The notes under the pieces: generated by a model
What the model saw: the letters and a program-made list of their open reading frames with translations, nothing else
Told to the model about the DNA's origin: nothing
Database searches by the model: none
Position numbers and translations under genes: made by a program
Assembly (NCBI GenBank): GCA_937880095.1
Contig: CALFLK010000013.1
Location: 353,198-417,197, forward strand
DNA length: 64,000 bases
Direction: 5' to 3'
DNA from: an uncultured Faecalibacterium sp.
GTDB taxonomy: Bacteria; Bacillota; Clostridia; Oscillospirales; Ruminococcaceae
In this document: positions 7,947 through 16,463 of the stretch, piece after piece
Layout of the letters: each line of letters starts with the position of its first letter
Numbering within the stretch: position 1 is the stretch's first letter

Positions 7947-9503
7947 ATGACGATTCCCATTTGGGCTGTCGTTCTGATTGCACTTGCTTCTTTCGCAGTC
8001 GGTGCCGTTGTTCTTTATACGGTATTCCAGAACAAACAGCGCGACGCGATCGAAACCATCGCACACGCTGATGACGAAGCAAAGCGCATCGTAAACGACG
8101 CAATCCGTACCGCTGACCAGAAGCGCAAGGAAGCTATCGTAGAAGCCAAGGACGAAGTCTATAAGCTGAAAGCAGAAGCTGACAAAGAAATCAAAGAGCG
8201 CCGCGCAGAGCTGTCCCGCCAGGAAAACCGCATTGACCAGAAGGAAACTACCCTGGACAAGAAGGTTGAGGCTCTGGAAAAGAAGGAAGAAGACCTGAAG
8301 CAGCGCACTGCACTGGTTGACGCCCGCCTGGACGAGCTGGAGCAGATCAAGATTCGTGAGAACGAAAAGCTGGAAACGCTGGCTGGTCTGTCTCAGGAAG
8401 ATGCAAAGGAACTTCTGCTGCATCGCGTAGACGAAGAGCTGCACCACGAAAAGGCAATCCGCGTCGCCGCTTACGAAACCAACATGAAGGACGAATGCGA
8501 CGCCATTGCAAAGCAGTTGATTGGTCAGGCAATCAGCCGTTGTGCTGCTGACCACTCCAGCGAGACCACTGTTTCTGTCGTCTCCCTGCCCAGCGACGAA
8601 ATGAAGGGTCGTATCATCGGTCGTGAAGGCCGCAACATTCGTGCTCTGGAAACCGCAACCGGTGTGGATCTGATCATCGACGATACCCCGGAAGCCATTA
8701 CCCTGTCCAGCTTCGACCAGACCCGCCGCGAGGTTGCTCGCATGACGCTGGAGCGTCTGATTGCCGATGGTCGTATCCATCCGGCACGCATCGAGGAAAC
8801 GGTGGAGAAGTGCCGCCGCGAGCTGGAAATGCAGATGAAGCGCGAAGGCGACAAGGCTGTTATGGAGCTGGGTATCCACGGTCTGCACCCCGATCTGGTC
8901 AAACTGATTGGTCGTCTGAAGTACCGCACCAGCTTCGGTCAGAATGCACTGAACCACTCCATGGAAGTTGCATGGATTTCCGGTCTGTTGGCTGGCGAGC
9001 TGGGTCTGAATGTACCGCAGGCACGCCGCGCAGGTTTGCTGCATGATATCGGCAAGGCTCTGGACCACGAGATCGAAGGCAGCCATGTACAGATCGGCGT
9101 AGATATCTGCCGCAAGTACAAGGAAAGCCCCGCTGTCATCCATGCTGTTGAGGCACACCACGGCGACGTAGAGCCCAAGACTCCGCTGGCATTCATCGTA
9201 CAGGCTGCTGACGCAATCAGCGCTGCACGCCCCGGCGCACGCCGTGAAAACGTGGAGAACTATATCAAGCGTCTGGAAAATCTGGAAGAAATCTCCTCCA
9301 GCTTCGAAGGTGTTGAGCAGGCATTTGCTGTTCAGGCAGGCCGTGAAGTTCGCATCATGGTCCAGCCTGACAAGATCGGTGACGATCAGGTCATTCTGCT
9401 GGCTCGTGCCATTGCAAAGAAAATCGAGGACACGCTGGACTACCCCGGTCAGATCAAGGTCAGCGTAATCCGCGAAAGCCGTGCTACCGAGTACGCAAAG
9501 TAA
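7947..9503 (+). CDS. rny: Ribonuclease Y
   Basis: Membrane-anchored endoribonuclease that starts mRNA decay in Firmicutes. The 518 aa show all parts of the family: one N-terminal membrane helix (residues 5-27), a long charged coiled coil (about 30-200), a KH RNA-binding domain with [12 protein letters not shown] (about 215-280), an HD domain whose metal pair is in LLHDIGKA (about residue 365), and a C-terminal domain. Length and order are normal. It ends before a strong terminator. Confidence 0.97.
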   Translation: MTIPIWAVVLIALASFAVGAVVLYTVFQNKQRDAIETIAHADDEAKRIVNDAIRTADQKRKEAIVEAKDEVYKLKAEADKEIKERRAELSRQENRIDQKETTLDKKVEALEKKEEDLKQRTALVDARLDELEQIKIRENEKLETLAGLSQEDAKELLLHRVDEELHHEKAIRVAAYETNMKDECDAIAKQLIGQAISRCAADHSSETTVSVVSLPSDEMKGRIIGREGRNIRALETATGVDLIIDDTPEAITLSSFDQTRREVARMTLERLIADGRIHPARIEETVEKCRRELEMQMKREGDKAVMELGIHGLHPDLVKLIGRLKYRTSFGQNALNHSMEVAWISGLLAGELGLNVPQARRAGLLHDIGKALDHEIEGSHVQIGVDICRKYKESPAVIHAVEAHHGDVEPKTPLAFIVQAADAISAARPGARRENVENYIKRLENLEEISSSFEGVEQAFAVQAGREVRIMVQPDKIGDDQVILLARAIAKKIEDTLDYPGQIKVSVIRESRATEYAK

Positions 9504-9581
9504 TTTCTCCTTTCCGGATGCGGCTGGAACCGCACAAGTACAGTTGCACAATTTTCGGAGAAATCTTTCATCAAATCGATA

Positions 9582-9621
9582 AAAAAAGCGCCGTTTGTTT
9601 CAAAACAAGCGGCGCTTTTTT
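9582..9621 (+). terminator. Terminator of rny
   Basis: Stem AAGCGCCG... paired with ...CGGCGCTT, extended by TTTGTTT/AAACAA pairing and followed by TTTTTTG. Confidence 0.85.
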
Positions 9622-9635
9622 GTTAGCTTTGTTCC

Positions 9636-9664
9636 TTGTCGTGCGGGTCTTTTCGGGCTACAAT
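9636..9664 (+). promoter_or_regulatory. Promoter of phosphoribosyltransferase-like gene
   Basis: TTGTCG (9636-9641) and TACAAT (9659-9664) with a 17-base spacer. Confidence 0.6.
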
Positions 9665-9716
9665 AATAGGCATAAGAACGTTTGTTCACAAAAGAAAACA
9701 AGGGGTGTAGCATTGT

Positions 9717-10355
9717 ATGAGAATGAACATGGTTAAGCTTCCTACAAAAAAGGGTAATCTCTGTCTGCGCGTTGCACAGGGACATTTTGCTACCAACCAC
9801 AGCCACATCAATTACTACATTGATGTGACCACGCAGAAAGCCCGTTTGTCTGAGGCGCAGGCTGTTGCGCAGGAGCTGGTTGCTGTTTACCGCAGCAATA
9901 CCATTGTCGACACGATTCTGTGTCTGGATGGCACGCAGGTCATCGGTACCTGTCTGGCAAATGAGCTGACCAAGAGCGGCTTTACCAACCTGAACGCCCA
10001 CCAGACTATTTATGTAGTTACTCCGGAATACACCTCCGGCAGCCAGATTATTTTCCGAGATAATATCTCCCCCACCATCAGCGGCAAGCACGTTTTGATT
10101 CTGGCTGCAACTGTCACTACCGGTTACACCATCCAGTCGGCTATTGAGGCGGTCAATTACTACGGCGGCACGGTTGCGGGTCTGTCTGCCATTTACTCTA
10201 CCATGGATGATTTCGCAGGATTCCCCATCACTTCGATTTTTAATCCCAGTGACCTGTCCGGTTATGCCAGCTACGAAAGCAAGGATTGTCCTTGGTGCAA
10301 GAAGGGTGAGCACATCGACGCACTGGTGAACAGCTTCGGTTATTCCGCTTTGTAA
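9717..10355 (+). CDS. Phosphoribosyltransferase-like protein, altered PRPP loop
   Basis: A 212-residue cytoplasmic protein with the type I phosphoribosyltransferase layout: central beta strands, LCLDGTQVIG at 69-77, and a PRPP-loop-like segment VLILAATVTTG at 126-136. In active enzymes of the orotate/hypoxanthine type this loop carries two acidic residues before the TTG; here they are A130 and A131, so PRPP/Mg handling is doubtful. A CPWC motif sits at 191-194 near the C-terminus and may bind metal. Own promoter and terminator, so it stands alone. It could be an OPRT relative, a regulator like PurR, or a nucleotide sensor; annotation as a working transferase is not safe. Confidence 0.75.
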   Translation: MRMNMVKLPTKKGNLCLRVAQGHFATNHSHINYYIDVTTQKARLSEAQAVAQELVAVYRSNTIVDTILCLDGTQVIGTCLANELTKSGFTNLNAHQTIYVVTPEYTSGSQIIFRDNISPTISGKHVLILAATVTTGYTIQSAIEAVNYYGGTVAGLSAIYSTMDDFAGFPITSIFNPSDLSGYASYESKDCPWCKKGEHIDALVNSFGYSAL

Positions 10356-10418
10356 TGTGCGAATGCATCCAAATCTTTGATACCTATCCGCAGCAGTAAG
10401 GAATGCGACTGCTGTATG

Positions 10419-10457
10419 AAAAAGGAGCCCCCGACAACTTGTCGGGGGCTCCTTTTT
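10419..10457. terminator. Bidirectional terminator
   Basis: AAAAAGGAGCCCCCGACAA stem with its exact complement over a 3-base loop, between convergent genes. Confidence 0.92.
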
Positions 10458-10470
10458 ATTTGCTTTTCGG

Positions 10471-10818
10471 TCAGGACTGGCAGCCCAGATCGTCCCAGTC
10501 GCAGAAATCTGCCGGGTCACACAGCTTGCTCACATCAATTTTGCCATCTTCTGTACGAGGCGTTTCGATGGGCTTTGCCATAACCGGGTTGGGGTTGGGT
10601 CGATCCTCACCCACCGGTTCCGGTACAGCGCAGTAAACCGTTTTTTCCTGTTCCGGCTGCTGCGGTGCTTCTTCCGGGTCGGTTTCGGGAGCAGTACGAA
10701 TCATCTCGTCGATTTTGTCCTGCTGCTTCTGCATCAGCTTGTCTACAAAAACAACTGCGGCACCGGCAGCAGCGACCGCTGCAACCGTACCTGCAATTTT
10801 CCAGATCAAATTCTGCAT
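10471..10818 (-). CDS. Small membrane-anchored protein, function unknown
   Basis: A 115-residue protein with one N-terminal Ala/Val-rich helix (about 7-27), a basic-acidic stretch, a Pro/Glu-rich middle and an acidic Cys-containing end (CDPADFCDWDDLGC). No family recognised. It lies 31 bases downstream of the two CobW-type GTPase genes on the same strand, so it is probably the third gene of that operon. Its three clustered Cys and many Asp at the C-terminus could bind metal, but that is inference only. Confidence 0.6.
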   Translation of the reverse strand: MQNLIWKIAGTVAAVAAAGAAVVFVDKLMQKQQDKIDEMIRTAPETDPEEAPQQPEQEKTVYCAVPEPVGEDRPNPNPVMAKPIETPRTEDGKIDVSKLCDPADFCDWDDLGCQS

Positions 10819-10849
10819 GATAACAGACTCCTTTCCGTTTTGTCCTTCA

Positions 10850-11818
10850 TCAATAGAAGGTCACATAATCCTCCACGCCTTCCGGCTTTTCTGCCGGCTC
10901 GACGGAAAGTGCCTTCAGTACAACGCCCTTTTCACCATAAATCTTATGGAACTTGTGCTGAATCTTTGCGGTAATGCGAATCCAGTCACGCTGCTTGAGG
11001 GTGTTTGCCTTGTCATATTCGCAGGGGAAGCCCACGAACTCAATATCCTGCACGCAGCAGGTCATTGCAAAACGACCCGGCACAAAGGAATTGGGACCAG
11101 CCAGATCAGAATGGCATACCTGTGCCAGATAGCGCACGGTCTTACCGTCATACTTTGCAGGCTCGTCCTGGCAATCCATATACCAGATACCGAAGTCCTT
11201 GTCGCCGACTTCAATCACCGGCGCGTCAATGTCAAACGGCAGCGGATCGGGAATATCGTCGTAAGCCACAGAGCCGTCTGCAAATTCATAAGCGATGTCG
11301 CAGCTGCGGGATGCCTGACGCACCAGCTGGTGCAGCTCCATATGTGCTTCGTCGCTGTTGACAGCCTCGGCACGGTTGAACACAATCAGCTCGCTGCCTG
11401 CCAGCTTATCCAGCATCAGGCTGCGCATTGCATTATCGCGTGCATGGGTCAGTGCGGTCTTGCCGTCAGCGGTTGCGATAACCTGATAGACAATCCAGTT
11501 TTCGGGCATAGCCTGTGCCAGATCGTTCATCAGCCACATACCGTTGTACTCAATGACAACACGGCCTGCGTCAGACTCTTTTGCCAGACGAGCCAGATTC
11601 TCCGGGTTCAGCTCGCTCTTATCCTCCAGCACAGCAACGGTAGTGCCGGAGAAAGCGAACTTGCTCTCGTCATATTCTACTTCGCCCTCTTCGCAAACCA
11701 GCAGCAGGGTTTTGTCGCCGGAATCGAACTGGGGATCTTCAAATGTTTCCTGAATAAAACTGGTCTTGCCGGACTCCAAAAAGCCGACAAACAGGTAAAC
11801 CGGAAGTTCTTTTGCCAT
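10850..11818 (-). CDS. CobW/G3E GTPase domain fused to DUF1980-like domain
   Basis: 322 aa from the ATG at 11818, chosen because AAGGAGA lies 6 bases upstream; an ATG at 11848 would overlap the previous gene. Residues 8-190 form a G3E P-loop domain (Walker A GFLESGKT, 12-19) without the CxCC metal motif and with NRAE where NKxD is usual. Residues about 198-310 resemble the C-terminal domain of DUF1980/TIGR03943 (YcgQ-like) proteins: GRFAMTCCVQDIEFVGF at 248-264, then an OB-like WIRITAKI segment. YcgQ-type proteins work with YcgR permeases and are tied to zinc. Probable partner of the His-rich GTPase next to it. The exact role is unknown. Confidence 0.75.
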   Translation of the reverse strand: MAKELPVYLFVGFLESGKTSFIQETFEDPQFDSGDKTLLLVCEEGEVEYDESKFAFSGTTVAVLEDKSELNPENLARLAKESDAGRVVIEYNGMWLMNDLAQAMPENWIVYQVIATADGKTALTHARDNAMRSLMLDKLAGSELIVFNRAEAVNSDEAHMELHQLVRQASRSCDIAYEFADGSVAYDDIPDPLPFDIDAPVIEVGDKDFGIWYMDCQDEPAKYDGKTVRYLAQVCHSDLAGPNSFVPGRFAMTCCVQDIEFVGFPCEYDKANTLKQRDWIRITAKIQHKFHKIYGEKGVVLKALSVEPAEKPEGVEDYVTFY

Positions 11819-11837
11819 GGTGTATCTCCTTTTATGC

Positions 11838-12941
11838 TTATACGCCAAACAGAGCAGCTACGCCGTTTTCATCCAGCTGAGAGCCGATGACAACCAGCTT
11901 GCCGGTCACGTCGGGGCTGCGATGACGAATTTCTGCCTCGCCGGGAACAAAGTCAAACTCCAGCCAGCCATCGGGACCGTCTACGATGCCCTTGCTGCGC
12001 AGGATGGTGCCGTACTTGCCACTGTCCAGTGCGTCCAGTGCCGCACGCAGGTCAGCTTCGCTGTACTTCTTAGCAGTTTCTACGCCCCAGCTGGTGAACA
12101 CTTCATCTGCATGGTGGTGATGATGGTGGTCATGGCAGCCACAGGTGCAGTGCTCGTCATGCTCATGATGATGTTCGTGCTCGTGGTCATGGCAGTGGCA
12201 CTCTTCGTCGTGATCGTGATGATGCTCATGCTCGTGGTCGTGGCAGTGGCACTCTTCATCATGGTCGTGATGATGCTCGTGGTCGTGGTGATGTGCGTGC
12301 TCGTTGGCTTCTTCAGCCAGCTTGCGCAGCTCTGCCACAAAGTCGTCACGGCTTTCCATTGCGGAAACGATCTGTGCGCCTTCCAGAGAATCCCAAGGAG
12401 TCGTGATGATGGTTGCGTCCGGATTCTTCTCCTTGATCATCTCGACAGCCTTTGCGACCTTCTCCTCAGAGATGGACTGGGTACGGCTCAGGATGATGCA
12501 GCTTGCGTGGCTGATCTGGTCATCGTAGAACTCACCGAAGTTCTTCATATACATCTTGACCTTGCCAGCGTCTGCAACGGTAACAAAGCTGTTCAGCTGC
12601 AGGGGCAGCTCGTCAGCCACAGCCTCAACGGCACGGGTAACGTCGCTCAGCTTGCCAACGCCCGAGGGCTCAATCAGGACACGGTCGGGGTGATACTGTT
12701 CGATGACCTGCTTCAGAGCTTCACGGAAATCGCCCACCAGGCTGCAGCAAATGCAACCGGAGTTCAGCTCGTTGATCTGCACGCCAGCTTCCTTCAGGAA
12801 ACCGCCGTCGATGCCGATTTCGCCGAATTCGTTTTCAATCAGAACGATCTGCTGACCTGCGAATGCTTCGCGGATCAGCTTCTTGATCAGCGTAGTTTTA
12901 CCTGCGCCGAGAAATCCGGAAAAAATATCAATTTTAGTCAT
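11838..12941 (-). CDS. COG0523 metallochaperone GTPase, His-rich
   Basis: A 367-residue CobW-type protein, likely a zinc (or other metal) chaperone. Walker A GFLGAGKTT at 9-17, metal motif CICC at 63-66, EPSG at 91-94. Between the GTPase and the CobW C-terminal domain, residues 215-277 are almost only His, Asp, Glu and Cys, with a 17-residue unit repeated in tandem. The C-terminal domain runs 280-367. The gene sits first in a unit with a second CobW-type gene and a small membrane protein. A TATAAT-like -10 lies on the minus strand at 13015-13020. Not tied to cobalamin genes here, so the name CobW should not be read as a function. Confidence 0.9.
   Translation of the reverse strand: MTKIDIFSGFLGAGKTTLIKKLIREAFAGQQIVLIENEFGEIGIDGGFLKEAGVQINELNSGCICCSLVGDFREALKQVIEQYHPDRVLIEPSGVGKLSDVTRAVEAVADELPLQLNSFVTVADAGKVKMYMKNFGEFYDDQISHASCIILSRTQSISEEKVAKAVEMIKEKNPDATIITTPWDSLEGAQIVSAMESRDDFVAELRKLAEEANEHAHHHDHEHHHDHDEECHCHDHEHEHHHDHDEECHCHDHEHEHHHEHDEHCTCGCHDHHHHHHADEVFTSWGVETAKKYSEADLRAALDALDSGKYGTILRSKGIVDGPDGWLEFDFVPGEAEIRHRSPDVTGKLVVIGSQLDENGVAALFGV
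12180..12281 (-). repeat. 51-bp tandem repeat coding for metal-binding segment
   Basis: Two full copies of a 17-codon unit (residues 221-237 and 238-254, rich in His, Asp and Cys) and a diverged partial third copy follow each other inside the COG0523 gene. Confidence 0.85.
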
Positions 12942-13244
12942 ATCTTTCAGCCTTTCTGTTTTGTTTGCTGTTGTATTGTTTGTCCAGAGCCGTAAATGAC
13001 GGCCCTAACATAAAATTATAGCACAATTTGCCGTGCGTTTGCCAGCATTTCTACAGTTTTCCCTGCTAAGAAGAGTATAACCGGGTTTTATCATAAAATA
13101 AAAAACAATCTGTAACTTTTTCTTGGTTTGAACGCGTTTGCAATCCCCCGCCGGGAATGCTAAAATAAACTGTAATATTGTACCTATCCGATACAATTTT
13201 AATTTCTGTATCTTCATTCAAATCATAATAAAGGAGCGTTTTTT
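12942..13244. other. Divergent promoter region, cobW unit / Xaa-Pro peptidase
   Basis: 303 bases between divergent genes. It holds a + strand promoter at 13138-13166 and, on the minus strand, a TATAAT at 13015-13020 with no clear -35. A GCCGT-CATT-TACGGC type imperfect repeat near 12990-13003 lies in the cobW leader. No RNA gene seen. Confidence 0.5.
13138..13166 (+). promoter_or_regulatory. Promoter of Xaa-Pro peptidase gene
   Basis: TTGCAA (13138-13143) and TAAAAT (13161-13166) with a 17-base spacer, about 80 bases before the ATG. Confidence 0.65.
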
Positions 13245-15032
13245 ATGAAACCTGTTTCGGAACGTTTGGCAGACCTGCGTGCCGCTATGGCACAGGCAGG
13301 CTGCGATGCTTACATCATGCCCAGCAGTGACCCCCACTCCAGCGAATATGCACCCGCACACTACACCGCATGGGAATATTTCTCTGGTTTTTCCTGCGAG
13401 AACTCCAATCTGGTTGTGACCGCAGACGAAGCTGCCATGTGGGTAGACGGTCGTTTCTTTGGTGCAGCGGACGCAGCACTGGCTGGCACCGGTATTGCTT
13501 CCATGCACATGGGTGTTAAGGGTGTACCCACGGTAGACGAGTGGCTGGCTGAAAAGCTGACTGCAGGTAAGGTTCTGGGCTATGCTGCCGAGACCATGCC
13601 GGTTGCACAGTATCGCGCACTGGCTACTGTCTGTGAAAAAGCAGGCGCAACGCTGTCCGACCTGCCTTTGGTAGATCAAGCATGGACTGAAGACCGCCCT
13701 GCACTGCCCACCAGCCCGGCATGGATTCTGAACACCGTTTACGCCGGTAAGGCTCCCGCAGAAAAGCTGGCTCAGCTGCGTGCTTCTCTGAACGAGCAGG
13801 GCTGCACTGCAATTCTGGTCACCAAGCTGGACAGCGTTGCATGGCTGCTGAACCTGCGTGCTGCTGACGTGGACAACACCCCCTACGCACTAGCATTCTG
13901 CTATGTGGACCAGAACAACGCAGTACTGTTCACCGATACCAGTCGCTTGTCTCCGGACGCAATGGCACAGCTGGCACAGGCTGGCGTTGCCGTAGACGCT
14001 TACACCCGTATGCCTGCTTATCTGGCAGCCGGTACTACCGCACAGACCGTGCTGGTTGACCCGGTCAGCCTGAATGCTGCACTGGACAATGCACTGCGCG
14101 GCAACGCACTGTACACGGTTGTGGAGGGTGCAGACCCCATCGCTATGATGAAGGCAGTGAAGAATGAAACCGAGCTGAACTGCACCCGTGCTGCCCATCT
14201 GGTGGACGGTGCCGCTATGGTTCGTGCACAGATGGAGATGGAGCAGCGTGTGGCCGCTGGTGAAGCCCTGCGTGAAACCGATATCGACACCATCCTGCAC
14301 AAATATCGCAGCAGCGCAGAAAAGTTTATCACCGAAAGCTTCCCCACCATTGCTGCATGGGGTTCCAATGCTGCTATGATGCACTACGCACCGCAGGTGG
14401 GTGCAGACGCTGCACTGGAAAAGAACGGTTTTCTGCTGGTGGACAGCGGCGCTACCTACTATGACGGCACCACTGACATCACCCGCACCTACGCATTTGG
14501 TCACCTGACTGAGGAAGAAAAGCTGGCTTACACCCGTGTACTGCGCTGCCATATCGACATTGCAATGGCTGTCTGGCGCGAGGGCGCAACCGGCGGCGAG
14601 CTGGATATGATTTCCCGTCAGCCGCTGTGGCGTCATATGCTGGACTATCGCTGCGGTACCGGTCACGGTGTTTCTCACGTTGGTGCTGTCCACGAAGGTC
14701 CCCAGAGCCTGCGTCCCCACAATAACATTGTGTTCGTACCCGGCATGGTCATCACGGACGAGCCCGGCATCTACGAAGAAGGTCACATGGGTATCCGCAT
14801 CGAAAACGAGCTGATCTGTGTTGAAGCTGGCGAAAGCGAATACGGCAAATTCCTGCGCTTTGAGCCGCTGACCTATGTACCCATCGACACTTCCTGCGTA
14901 CTGGTCGACGAGCTGACCCGTGAGGAAAAGCAGTGGCTGAACGACTACCATGCACAGGTGCTGGCAAAGCTGCGTCCCCTGCTGAACGAGGGCGAAGCTG
15001 CTTGGCTGGCTGCTAAGTGCGCTGCAATCTAA
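13245..15032 (+). CDS. Xaa-Pro aminopeptidase, long form (M24B)
   Basis: Removes an N-terminal residue preceding proline; cytoplasmic two-metal enzyme. At 595 aa this is the long, three-domain form: two creatinase-like N domains (about 1-300) and a pita-bread M24 domain. Metal ligands visible: Asp in LLVDSGATYYDG and TTDITRT, His in GTGHGVSH, Glu in TDEPGIYEEG and in RIENEL. Ribosome site AAAGGAG lies before the ATG. It is followed 39 bases later by the two membrane protein genes with no terminator between, so these may share a transcript. Confidence 0.95.
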   Translation: MKPVSERLADLRAAMAQAGCDAYIMPSSDPHSSEYAPAHYTAWEYFSGFSCENSNLVVTADEAAMWVDGRFFGAADAALAGTGIASMHMGVKGVPTVDEWLAEKLTAGKVLGYAAETMPVAQYRALATVCEKAGATLSDLPLVDQAWTEDRPALPTSPAWILNTVYAGKAPAEKLAQLRASLNEQGCTAILVTKLDSVAWLLNLRAADVDNTPYALAFCYVDQNNAVLFTDTSRLSPDAMAQLAQAGVAVDAYTRMPAYLAAGTTAQTVLVDPVSLNAALDNALRGNALYTVVEGADPIAMMKAVKNETELNCTRAAHLVDGAAMVRAQMEMEQRVAAGEALRETDIDTILHKYRSSAEKFITESFPTIAAWGSNAAMMHYAPQVGADAALEKNGFLLVDSGATYYDGTTDITRTYAFGHLTEEEKLAYTRVLRCHIDIAMAVWREGATGGELDMISRQPLWRHMLDYRCGTGHGVSHVGAVHEGPQSLRPHNNIVFVPGMVITDEPGIYEEGHMGIRIENELICVEAGESEYGKFLRFEPLTYVPIDTSCVLVDELTREEKQWLNDYHAQVLAKLRPLLNEGEAAWLAAKCAAI

Positions 15033-15071
15033 TCTGCTGTCCGCACCTGCATTCTGGGAAAGGAGCTCTCT

Positions 15072-16451
15072 ATGGAGCGCATCCGATATCTTCTGGTACC
15101 AGTCATCATCCCGCTGATACCGCTTTTAGGGTTGTTTTTTACCCCGCAAACACAGCGCCGACGCCGCTTTATCACCGGCGGGCTGCTGTTTACGATTGTT
15201 TTCGCTTTTCTGGGGATGGGGCTGCAAGGCTCTGTAAAGCCAGCTTCTGTGGGATGGCTGGAATTTAGTTTGCAGAGCACACCGCTTGGCGGGGTATTTT
15301 CTCTCTCCATGGCGGTCCTGCTGTGCCTGACCGGAATCTTCGGCTTTGAAGTTCTGGACGGCAAAGAGCGAAATTACTATATTGCTTTTCTGACCGTATG
15401 TATCGCTGTACAGGCAGTTGCTTGTATGGGCAGCCTGCCGCTGTTCTTGGCGGCATGGCTGGCTGGCGCAATCGCCTGCGATGCGCTGGTAAAGCGCAAT
15501 CCCAAAGGGCTGCGTTTTTACCGCATCGGTACCGCCATCAGTGGTGCGTTGCTGGTAGTTGGTACCGCACTGGCTATCAGCCAGCGTACTGCACTGACCT
15601 TCCTGCCGCATACGGTAAAAACCGACATTGCCTTGCCGGCTGCGCTGCTTGTTGCAGGCTTTGCGCTGCATACGCTGGTTTGTCAGCTGACGCCTGCTGC
15701 TGCCCCCACGTCTGTTGTCCTGTATGTGGGCATGGGCAGTGTAGGACTGTTTGGCGTGATACAAACTATCTACTATCTGTTTGGAATTTCGGCACTGGAA
15801 GGCACTTTCCTGCAAAGCTGGCTTCCCCCGGTGTTTTTGCTGATTGCCTTTGCCGCGGGTCTGCTGGCACTGCGCAGCCAGAATCTGACTCAGCGGCTGG
15901 GCTGCCTTGCGGCAAGCCAAAGCGGCATTATTCTCTTTGGCTTGTGTGCGCTGCAAAAAGAGCTGTTCATCGGTGCGGCTCTGCTGCTTGTGCTGGGTGA
16001 TATTTGCATGACTGCTTTGCTTTTGTGCAGCAGCGCATTCCGCTACACCCAAGGCAAGACTCTGGTTTCTCAGCTGGAGGGTATCGGTCGGCAAATGCCG
16101 CTTGCTCTGTTCTGTTTTGGCTGTGCTGCATTTGGTCTGGTAGGTCTGCCGCCTTTTGCCGGCAGCGTTTCCCGCTGGCATTTGGCGTGCGGCGCATTGT
16201 CCGGTTTGGACTGGGGTATCTTTGCTGTGCTGGCGCTGCTGCTTTTGGCAGCATTGACTGCACTTTCTCTGCTGAAGCCTTTGAATCAGGGTTTTTTCCC
16301 CGGCCGCGAATACGAGACTGATACCAAACTGCACTATGGTGCCTGTGTGGGCGTTCCGATTGCCATTCTTGCCGCAGTTCTGCTGTTTATGGGGCTTTTC
16401 CCCATTCACCTGCTGCAGCTGGTGCAAACGGCAGCCTGCCTGTTCGGTTAA
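15072..16451 (+). CDS. NuoN/MrpD-like membrane protein lacking key ion-path residues
   Basis: A 459-residue polytopic protein with about 12-14 membrane helices. Segments match the proton-conducting transporter family (complex I NuoL/M/N, Mrp, Hyf): APTSVVLYVGMGSVGLFG (211-228) aligns with the APTPVSALL...K.G.YG helix 7, and NLTQRLGCLAASQSG with the DLK...YSS..Q.G segment. By eye, the helix-7 Lys is S223 and no Glu is seen in the helix-5 region (about 115-140). No other Nuo, Mrp or hydrogenase subunits are nearby. Together with the next gene (12-base gap) it forms an orphan pair. Role unknown; classic ion pumping is doubtful. Confidence 0.8.
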   Translation: MERIRYLLVPVIIPLIPLLGLFFTPQTQRRRRFITGGLLFTIVFAFLGMGLQGSVKPASVGWLEFSLQSTPLGGVFSLSMAVLLCLTGIFGFEVLDGKERNYYIAFLTVCIAVQAVACMGSLPLFLAAWLAGAIACDALVKRNPKGLRFYRIGTAISGALLVVGTALAISQRTALTFLPHTVKTDIALPAALLVAGFALHTLVCQLTPAAAPTSVVLYVGMGSVGLFGVIQTIYYLFGISALEGTFLQSWLPPVFLLIAFAAGLLALRSQNLTQRLGCLAASQSGIILFGLCALQKELFIGAALLLVLGDICMTALLLCSSAFRYTQGKTLVSQLEGIGRQMPLALFCFGCAAFGLVGLPPFAGSVSRWHLACGALSGLDWGIFAVLALLLLAALTALSLLKPLNQGFFPGREYETDTKLHYGACVGVPIAILAAVLLFMGLFPIHLLQLVQTAACLFG

Positions 16452-16463
16452 GGAGGTGCCACT

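Noticed and set aside
12110..12300. GTG/ATG-rich repetitive stretch considered as a non-coding satellite
   Set aside because: It is in frame and codes for the His-rich segment of the COG0523 protein.
10850..12941. Cobalamin biosynthesis role for the two CobW-type genes
   Set aside because: No cob/cbi genes or cobalamin riboswitch are present; the His-rich and DUF1980-like parts point to metal handling.
13005..13217. 70-codon minus-strand frame in the cobW/peptidase spacer
   Set aside because: It overlaps the + strand promoter and has no ribosome site or family resemblance.
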